Below are positions 35,940 to 43,083 of a stretch of 43,083 nt of DNA, piece after piece; the first letter of the stretch is position 1; each line of letters opens with the position of its first letter. Position numbers and translations under genes: made by a program. The stretch comes from Elysia marginata (lineage: Eukaryota; Mollusca; Gastropoda; Plakobranchidae), in assembly GCA_019649035.1 (NCBI GenBank), contig BMAT01006103.1:53368-96450 (forward strand), in the 5' to 3' direction. The notes under the pieces were generated by a model. It ran no database searches and was not told where the DNA came from. It saw only the letters and a list, made by a program, of their open reading frames with translations.

Positions 35940-36508
35940 TAACCTCCCTCTGTCTCTTCCACTCTCTTTCTATTTGTTCTTTCTTTGATTCTCTCTATGT
36001 ATTTATCTAACCGTCTGCTTTCTTATCTTCCCTACTCACCTGTTTACCTGTCTAACTATACGTCTATCTATGTGTCTCTCTATTTATCTATCTATTTGTA
36101 AATCTCTCTACTGATATAATTCATGTGCTTATATTCCTTCCTACGTACCTAATTATCTACCTCCATATCTACGTATTTGTCTAGCTATCTAGCTGGCTGA
36201 CTGTCAATGACTCTCTGTTTCTCATTCCAAAATACAAAGAGCTGAGTCCTATTTCCACCAGTCTGATCGTCAAGTAAATATGCCAGGTTAATTTCCCATG
36301 CCATTAGTTTTTGTTGGTCGCAATTCAGTCTTCCTCAACTTTTCTTTCAAAGTCCCAGACAGACTTAATTGAAGAATTTTAGTGGACGCGAAAACGATTA
36401 ACCACTCAATGTTAGGATTTTGCGTTTTGAACATACAATGCAATTATGTTGTTCTTCTCCTAAGTTAGTTTGTCTTGTCTCCTTTTGTCCTTCTTCATCT
36501 TCTACTTT
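35940..36508. other. Degenerate CT/CTAT-rich tract, then no supported gene
   Basis: 35945-36215 is pyrimidine-biased with decayed CTAT units, like an old microsatellite. Confidence 0.5.
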
Positions 36509-36600
36509 TTCTTCTTCTTCTTCTTCTTCTTCTTCTTCTTCTTCTTCTTCTTCTTCTTCTTCTTCTTCTTCTTCTTCCTGCTCCTCTTCTTCTTCTTCTC
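36509..36600. repeat. (CTT)n microsatellite
   Basis: CTT array with a CTGCTCCTC interruption near 36577. Ser, Phe or Glu ORFs here are artefacts. Confidence 0.95.
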
Positions 36601-38498
36601 TCACAGTTTTTGGTTCAGTACTGCTTTAGGTAAAATGCAGCCGGTCGATACGTGTGAGTTTGCTGGTCAAAATTCATAAGTTTCTTTAAATTTAAACGTT
36701 GAAGAGATAAAGTGTTCCATCATTAATTTTAAGATTCCACCTCACAGACGAAATCATTTTTTCTCTTTCCACTTCCCTTTTTCCAACATCAAAGTAAGAT
36801 TGAATCTCCACTCGTTACACAGTCTCAACCTCAAGGGGCGTTGTGAAAAATGTAAAACAAATACCAGGCTTGATGAGATCACTCGAGACGTCCACAACTT
36901 TTTTTTTCTTTATACCAGCTGATTTTTTAAAAGAAGGTAGGGAGAGGCGAGAGAAAAACTTTAAAATTTGGATTCATTTTGTTTTCTTTTGTAGTTAGTT
37001 TTATTGGATAGCTAGGTAATAATTGCGCTCTCGAAACTCTTCTCAGTCTCAGGCTAGGTTCCTCTGAAGCTAATGCAAACAATATGAAATGTGAAATTCT
37101 GTGAAAAGTGGAAAATTTGGTACATTGCAAACAGAGAGTGCAAAATTAGTAATCGAATACGAACTGAACAATATTGTAGTATATTTACGGTTGCGTTGAT
37201 TCCAGTGCATATTGATCATACTGTTTTTTACTAAATGCCAGTAAATTTTAATGCTGTTACTATTATAGCACATCTAATTAATTTCATCTGCTTTTAGTGT
37301 TTCATTGCAATATGAAAATACAACAAATCTGTAGGAGCGAACATTTTAACTGTATCGAGACAAGCCCAATACAATTGTTTGAATATTTCACGCTCTGTTT
37401 GTAATACTAAAAATTTTGGATTTAGTATCAAGTTTGTGTAAGTGGTTTTTGCATCGCTTGACACGTTTGTTTATCGTTCTGTGTGATGTCGCTGTCAACC
37501 AAAATCATAATCGAACACGGCAATGTTCAATCTTCTCTTCTATGCGCGCAAATTTTGATAGCCGCAAGCGTTGGGGTTTTTTAAGGACCAAATTGCAAAC
37601 CATACTGTTAAGACAATTGGACTTAAAGTTTGAAAAGCTCAAATTTAGCGATCTCTTTTATAAAGCAAAGCAAACATGGTTGAGTAAGACATACTCCAAA
37701 GGACTTCATCTCAAAAGTAGTCAAAGTGACTTCTGACTGATTTACCGTGGCTGCTTCACAAATAGTTAAACAACTTACTTGTCGCTTGGGGGAATATACT
37801 TTTCTATTCATTAAGTCTGTTCTTTATTCTGTACCATTTTTGTCAAGTTTACTAGATACAAGTAAAATTGTAAAGCGTGCCATTGGCCTCGGCTCCAGTT
37901 CCGAGGGAGCCGAGAGTGTCCCCTTAGGCTAACTGCTTTCCACAATGGCATCGTTTCTTCCTCAACCGGACGGTGGACACTCGACAGCCTCAATCTCCAA
38001 AAGATGACGTGTTTCACCTTTCTGTAGAGGCCTAGATCTAGTCGAGGGTATCTTCACACCTTTCTTTTGTCCGTTGTCCCGCAGACTTCATCAAGTACTT
38101 GATAACTATACTATCAATTACGCCCTCAATTTGGAAGACATTATTTAAATAGCTGCAAGGGTAGAAACCTGTGGTTGAACAATTAGATATTTTTCAGGGA
38201 TAAAAAAAAATTTACACCACAGAAACAGCTTTTTGTTGTTTTTTTTTCAATTGTAAATCAATGCACTGCATTTCAATAATCTCAACTGAAAGGTTTAACT
38301 AAAGTTTTAAAATGTTGCATTTTTCAAGCCTAAAAGGGCAGAGTTTTTATATTTCCCGAGTTGCAGTTAGCTATACTCTTTTACTAAATTCAGAGCTTCA
38401 GGCGAGCCAAAGATTTAGTAGATTGAAAGAATCAACGTTGTTGGGTAAATTCCATCTCTAGCCTCTACATTTTGTGGAAAACAACACGGCAAACATAC
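36601..38498. other. No supported gene
   Basis: Would be the intron of the minus-strand candidate gene starting at 38597. Frames at 37416-37736 (+) and 37811-38017 (-) are open but unsupported. Confidence 0.35.
37888..37914. other. Perfect 9-bp hairpin
   Basis: CTCGGCTCC and GGAGCCGAG flank a 9-base loop in a GC-richer block (37880-38040). A 20-codon ORF with a good Kozak context (MASFLPQPDGGHSTASISKR) starts nearby at 37945; its reality is unknown. Confidence 0.4.
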
Positions 38499-38597
38499 CT
38501 GAACAATGTTTTGCAAAGACGCCGTATCGTTACTCTGTAAAACTATGGCCTCGGACAGCGTCTTGAGACGCCAACACAAGCGAGGTGTGACCGCCAT
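38499..38597 (-). CDS. Candidate first coding exon, 33 codons, minus strand (unknown protein)
   Basis: On the minus strand the ATG at 38597 sits in GCCATGG, a perfect Kozak context, with an in-frame TAG 24 bases upstream. The frame runs exactly 33 codons to TTCAG|GTATGT (donor at 38498), a near-consensus splice site, in phase 0. The peptide starts MAVTPRLCWRLKTLSEAI and ends in SLQNIVQ. Codons are mixed and richer in G and C at position 3 than the flanks. I see no signal peptide or transmembrane segment and recognise no family. Later exons would lie at lower coordinates; an acceptor-like CCCTTTTAG near 38330 leads straight into a stop in phase 0. Coincidence of start, stop, frame and donor makes this one of the better exon candidates. 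Confidence 0.45.
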
Positions 38598-38785
38598 GGC
38601 TTGTCCAGTGATTGCTTGCTAATTCCACCAGGGATTTCTCTTTACAAACCGTCTCGCCACAATGTATTCACTGTGTCTGAACAACTTGAAACTTAATACG
38701 ACTTCCCACAATACCACACTTAGCGGCGGCTCAATGAGAAACTGTTTCTTTTCTTACTTCAACTTACTTCTTTCTTGGCTCATCT

Positions 38786-38794
38786 GTCTCTGTC

Positions 38795-38858
<64 letters not shown>
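38786..38858. repeat. (CT)n microsatellite
   Basis: CTGT/CT start, then pure CT to 38858. Confidence 0.95.
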
Positions 38859-38861
<3 letters not shown>

Positions 38862-38947
38862 TCCAGCCTCTGTTTATTATTTTAGCCAAACTGCGCGCTA
38901 CATTCGTTCTTCTTCTATTTATCTATAGCCATCTCTCTCGTTCCTTT

Positions 38948-38966
38948 CTGTCTGTCTGTCTGTCTC

Positions 38967-39062
<96 letters not shown>
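38948..39062. repeat. (CTGT)n switching to (CT)n
   Basis: CTGT units to about 39015, then pure CT. The same CTGT-to-CT order as at 26060-26133. Confidence 0.95.
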
Positions 39063-39064
<2 letters not shown>

Positions 39065-39215
39065 GTGCTCTCCCTTCCTCAATTCTTTTCTTCCATACAT
39101 TCTTACTCTCTATTTACTCCTTTTTATCTGTTCTCATTCCCAATTTAAATATATGTATTCCTTCCAAACCTAAGATTAGCATTACCAAGACCAAACTTCA
39201 ATCACATCACTTTTG

Positions 39216-39476
39216 TCAAGAGTGACTCAATGTCCGTGACCAAACTACTGATTGTCCACGGCCAATTCTAACGCCAGCTAAATTACAATCGCAGTATGTG
39301 TGCGCAGGTCCCATTGTGTACATGTTACAGACGGGATGTGTGGCTACATAATTATACACCCAACCATTCTGGAAGGTCGGTAGACAATGTTGACCTCCCA
39401 GTCTACATAGGTTCTGAACTTTTACTGTAAACATGTAGTTAGAGCTGTGATATTTCACCTCCCATTCAGGCAGCAT
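39216..39476 (-). CDS. Unclassified cysteine-containing ORF, 86 codons, minus strand
   Basis: A true ATG at 39476 opens 86 codons with five cysteines (NLCRLGG, QHCLP, PVCNMY, YCDCN) and a glycine-rich end (GVRIGRGQ). The first part loosely recalls PAN/apple or EGF-like modules, both common in mollusc secreted proteins, but spacing fits neither well. The N-terminus MLPEWEVKYH is not a signal peptide, so it would have to be an internal exon or a relic. Base composition is balanced relative to the CT-rich DNA on either side. Chance or a degenerate exon are both possible. Confidence 0.25.
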   Translation of the reverse strand: MLPEWEVKYHSSNYMFTVKVQNLCRLGGQHCLPTFQNGWVYNYVATHPVCNMYTMGPAHTYCDCNLAGVRIGRGQSVVWSRTLSHS

Positions 39477-39969
39477 GAGAAGTAAAGCTTTGGTATTGAA
39501 TCTATGGTAGTTTTATAATATACGTTGCGCCGATTTCGACATGCTTCCTTCCGCTGCAGCCCTTGTCAACATTAACGCAATGACTACGATATGCTTTTAT
39601 ATATATATAAAGTTTCCGTGTTCGGTGGATGAAAGTTTCTTAACTTTAATTAAGGGCAAGAAATTTCTGTTTTAAAGCTATTTTCAAGATTTGTTTGAAA
39701 AACTGTTTCCAGCTATTATAGGTTGTTCTGTTTTGGAACTTTAGTCGATGTTGTTTGAGTAGATTTTTATTATTTGTGCCGTTTGTTTCATTTTATACAG
39801 TTACATTTTAAGTTGTACTGAACTAAAACTAATTCTCACTGACACAAAAGTAATCACTTTCAATCACATTCACCCTGAATTATTGCATTATGTTGTGTTC
39901 TTAGAAGCTCGTGTCATGTCAGGGTTTTGATTTCATACTTTATATTCGCTGCAGAATTTCCCATTTCCT

Positions 39970-39971
<2 letters not shown>

Positions 39972-40010
<39 letters not shown>

Positions 40011-40013
40011 NNN

Positions 40014-40051
<38 letters not shown>

Positions 40052-40060
40052 CTCTCTCTT
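39972..40060. repeat. (CT)n microsatellite with a 3-N gap
   Basis: Pure CT broken by NNN at 40011-40013, an assembly join; the true length is unknown. Confidence 0.95.
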
Positions 40061-40190
40061 CCTTCCTATTCTCCAAGTGTATCACCTATGCTCATAATCA
40101 AACTCTTGAAAGGAAACAGAAAATTGTTTGCACATCAATCTTATACAATATCAAACGCCCGATACATTTCTCTTCGCTTTTCTGCTACAG

Positions 40191-40219
40191 CCTAACTGTT
40201 TGTCTCGGGTACAGTTAGG
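40191..40219. other. Perfect 9-bp hairpin
   Basis: CCTAACTGT and ACAGTTAGG around an 11-base loop, followed by GGCGCC. Confidence 0.4.
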
Positions 40220-40355
40220 CGCCATTTCAGTGGGTTCTTTAACACGAAAGGGCGCTAAACTTCTAAGGAATGTCAAGCCAGTGCGAAGTTTACTCACTAA
40301 GTTTGCTTTACTTTCCCCTTTAGCGTTAAGATGTTGATACAGCTCGGGGCTTTAC

Positions 40356-40457
40356 CTGTGATCTTTGATACATTGCATTGAGCCAGTCACCTGACCGCCA
40401 GTTCGAAGCGCAGTCAGGAAGGCGAACCCCGAGTTCCAACAATGGCAGAAATAGCAT
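40356..40457 (-). CDS. Candidate 34-codon exon, minus strand (unknown)
   Basis: Read on the minus strand, an ATG at 40457 opens 34 codons that end at CACAG|GTAAAG (donor at 40355) in phase 0. The start MLFLPLLELGVRLPDCA is hydrophobic and could be a weak signal peptide, with SNWRSGDWLNAMYQRSQ following. Base composition is more balanced than the surroundings. The Kozak context is poor (C at -3), and a second frame is also open here, so chance is a real alternative. No family recognised. Confidence 0.25.
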
Positions 40458-41030
40458 TTGAGTTGTGTTACCTGTAATTTGTGTACTTTTAGGTTCTGTC
40501 TCCTACTTCTAGTTTGAGCAAAGACTTAGAAGAGTAATTCTAAGCCTAAGCCTTTGGTTTCAAGGCAGTCCGAAATTAGCCTGTGCCCAAATCCATTGGG
40601 GTTTAGAATATTTTGTTTTTTTGATTTATGCTAATGAGCTCTTGTTCTCTGTTCATTTTTTTTTATTTCCTTTGTGCAACTGTTTGATTCTTAAAGTGAA
40701 TCTTGTCATTCCTAGCGATAACTGTTTATGTGCTTTTTTTATATTGCTGTATAATTTCAGCCTAGTCTCTGTCTCTCTCGCCCGCTTGCACGCTCTCTGT
40801 GTCTGTCTTTCTGATAAAAAAGTAACCTATCATCCTTGAAACAAGAAAAAAAAAACAATACAATCTAAGTTTATACATAAAAACGTTTCGGCTTTATTTT
40901 ACTACCTTCTTCAAAATAAAATTCATAACACAATGGAGGTATAAAACATTTCTGGATTTAAACTGAAGACAACTAATATTGTATATGAAGACAAGTGTTG
41001 TGAATTCTTCTTCAGTATGTAGATCTGTCT

Positions 41031-41085
41031 TACTCTCTCTCTCTCTCTGTCTCTGTCTCTCAGTCTCTATCTCTCCCTCCTCGTT
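41031..41085. repeat. Short CT/CTGT tract
   Basis: ACTCTCTCTCTCTCTGTCTC and similar, plus strand. Confidence 0.85.
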
Positions 41086-42544
41086 GTCTCTATTTTGCTT
41101 GCTCGCCTTTTGTTTCACGAAAATATTTTATTAAGTACACATTGTCATATCATTCGGAACACCCGTTTATATGTCTTTTCTGACCTTTAATGTCGTATTA
41201 TTTTTACTTTAACATGCTCTGAAAATTTCAAATTCAGCAGATTTGCGTTGAGAACTCATAAACACCAGACTAAATGGAAAACTCATATGTCACAAAAAAA
41301 CAAGATTTCTTTAACAGAAAAGTTGTGGTAGCAAAGAAAAATAATGCTGAGTAATTTGCAAAATGTGTCGGGGCGTTCTCAAGAAGATTTTAATATTTGC
41401 TGTCCACAAATGCTTCTCTCTAAATCTTTTCGGCGAACATTCCAATCGGAATTCTAACAGAGTGAGCTCTACAGAGCTGACTGTCTGGGGATGTGATCAG
41501 CCTGGGAAAAGCCGAGCTTCCAATACCCTCTCAAATCAGACGCGTTTGCCAATGAAAAAGTTTTTTGTTTTTTTTTGAGTATTCTGAAGAAGATTGGACG
41601 GCGAATTGTATTGTTTGATAAAAATGTATTCAGGTTTTAAGCATCCAGCGTAATACGATAATAGAAGAAAGAAAAATTTTCATTGACAAGTAATAATTTA
41701 TCCACAGATAAAATTTAGTTTTAAAAAGTTGCAACCATCTATTACAAATGGTAAAAAACCCTTTAAACTTTCAGTAGAGATTACTTTTCAAAACCTCAGA
41801 CGTAATAGATATTTTGATGAAAAAGATGTTTATTGAAAATGAACAACTTTTTTTTAGTTTAGTTCAATTGCTTCTTTTGTAAAGAATTATTTTCCAATTT
41901 TCTTTTCCGTCTAATAATAGAAACATTGCTCACTTTTAACAAAGTTTTTCACCAGTCCTGTAAATTTTAGTTACCAAACCAGCCTATGTTGACGTACCCG
42001 ATTCTTTTTATATTTGGAATTCAGATTTTTACGGTTTTTGAACCAATACAACAGTTAATAAAAGAAAACTCGCGTATACTGGCCTTTATCTTCAACCCTA
42101 ACTGTTTTTTGTTCTTCACTCAATTCAATTCTCATTTTGTATACGACGCCCATTGTAGCAACATGTGGTCTTTTTAATACACCTTACATACGTGCTGTTT
42201 TCTGTACTTTAATCTAACTTTCCATAGCTTCTCACAACGGGGGCTTTAAATGCTTGCACACAATCTAATGTAAAATTTAATTTACGTTGGCTGAAATATA
42301 ATAGGTGGATTATGGTCTTTCTTCTCAAACCTGCACACACAATCCATCACATAACTCACTTAAGCGTTTACACTTTACACACCAAAGCATATTTAACTAA
42401 TTTTTAGATCATTTCAGTACAGCTGCTTGTTCGGCGCCTTATCACTTGGTTTCTAAGTACTGTCCTTAGCTAGTTAGCAATTGTAAAATTAAGTTGGTCA
42501 AATATGATATGGATAACCTTGCTTCTCGACGGCTGTGATTTAAA

Positions 42545-42605
42545 AAGGAAGTCGTGACCACCGGATTGCGAGCTGAACGTTCTAACCATGACGTCACATT
42601 GCCGT
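42545..42605 (-). mobile_element. tRNA-derived SINE relic, minus strand
   Basis: The minus strand reads ATGGTTAGAACGTTCAGCTC and then GCAATCCGGTGGTCACGACT. This follows the layout of tRNA-headed invertebrate SINEs (GTGGTTAGAACG, anticodon loop, GGTCGTG-GTTC), but the B box is eroded. An A run lies at 42631-42643. No cloverleaf can close, so a functional tRNA is excluded. Confidence 0.4.
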
Positions 42606-43083
42606 TCAGGCAACATCACTTCGATCTCAACCAAAAAAAAAAAAAGCTGAAGACTCTACACCCGAGTCTATAGTGTGGTGCCCTCGCCGCTCTTTTGGAC
42701 AGCGAATGGACTCTTACTGTTTGGCTAGTATTGATTTTAATTTTTTATGGAAGTCGTTCTAACATCATTTATTTATTACAAACGCATCATCAACGCAGTA
42801 AAAATTTCAAAACAGAAATACATGCTCGATTTAAGCATTACATGAGTGCTCAAGGTGGGAAAGGGGGGGGGGTCGCTATTAAAAACTCCTTTTTAAAAAG
42901 TTTAATTTGTATGACTATGAGATAGCCCGTGTTCAAACTAGCCTTGTCTTTAGTACATGCATAATTATGTCATTCTTTATTGTGAATGTTTTGTATTGTC
43001 TGTTTTTACACTCTTTCTTGCTGATTTTCTTTAATTATTTCCTACCCCTCCACTTTCCCAGTTGTCTCTATTTCCTACCCCTC

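Larger units (their letters stand above)
40458..43083. other. No supported gene apart from SINE relic and repeats
   Basis: AT-rich. A G run lies at 42863-42872. An ATG-started frame at 41363-41578 lacks other support. Confidence 0.4.

Noticed and set aside
36398-36679. Poly-Glu (minus) and poly-Ser/Phe (plus) ORFs
   Set aside because: CTT repeat artefacts.
1-43083. CRISPR array, rRNA or prokaryotic operon
   Set aside because: No spaced direct repeats, no rRNA-like sequence and no compact gene runs were seen.

Overview
This is an AT-rich, gene-poor stretch of eukaryotic (animal) nuclear DNA. There are no operon-like gene runs, long ORFs are absent outside low-complexity DNA, canonical splice signals (polypyrimidine-AG, CAG|GTRWGT) are present, and long CT, CTAT, CTGT, CTT and ATT microsatellites occur throughout. 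A decayed reverse transcriptase of a type I associate with molluscs and other marine invertebrates, and a recurring palindrome TAGATCTAGA, point to a lophotrochozoan, probably a gastropod mollusc. That placement is inference from memory and not proven by the window.

Layout. 1-8.5 kb: AT-rich noncoding DNA with microsatellites, an 88-bp tandem duplication (5322-5490) and a tRNA-like SINE relic (about 6685-6790). 8.5-9.2 kb: a GC-richer block ending in a good splice donor, a possible promoter plus first exon. 9.3-14.1 kb: microsatellites, including a CTT array that switches directly into an ATT array, then a 617-base assembly gap (14067-14683). 15.8-17.2 kb: a strongly decayed retrotransposon RT on the minus strand, the clearest hidden coding relic here. 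19.9-23.2 kb: two weak exon-like stretches and two GC-rich islets. 26.75-27.47 kb: a 722-bp element with about 50-bp imperfect terminal inverted repeats. 30.7-31.5 kb: the best gene in the window, the first coding exon (31195-31483, +) of a secreted protein with the first half of an IGFBP N-terminal (CRIM1-like) cysteine domain, behind an excellent splice acceptor. 34.2-34.4 kb: a foldback element. 35.9 kb and 38.5-38.6 kb: two short candidate first coding exons with strong Kozak contexts. 38.7-40.1 kb: long CT/CTGT arrays. 42.55-42.60 kb: a second tRNA-like SINE relic on the minus strand.

The protein-coding evidence is therefore a few first or internal exons of genes whose bodies lie in long introns or outside the window. 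Only the IGFBP-like exon can be given a family. I saw no bacterial genes, rRNA, intact tRNA or CRISPR. The most notable items are the IGFBP-like exon, the RT relic found only by reading across frameshifts, and the two inverted-repeat elements.
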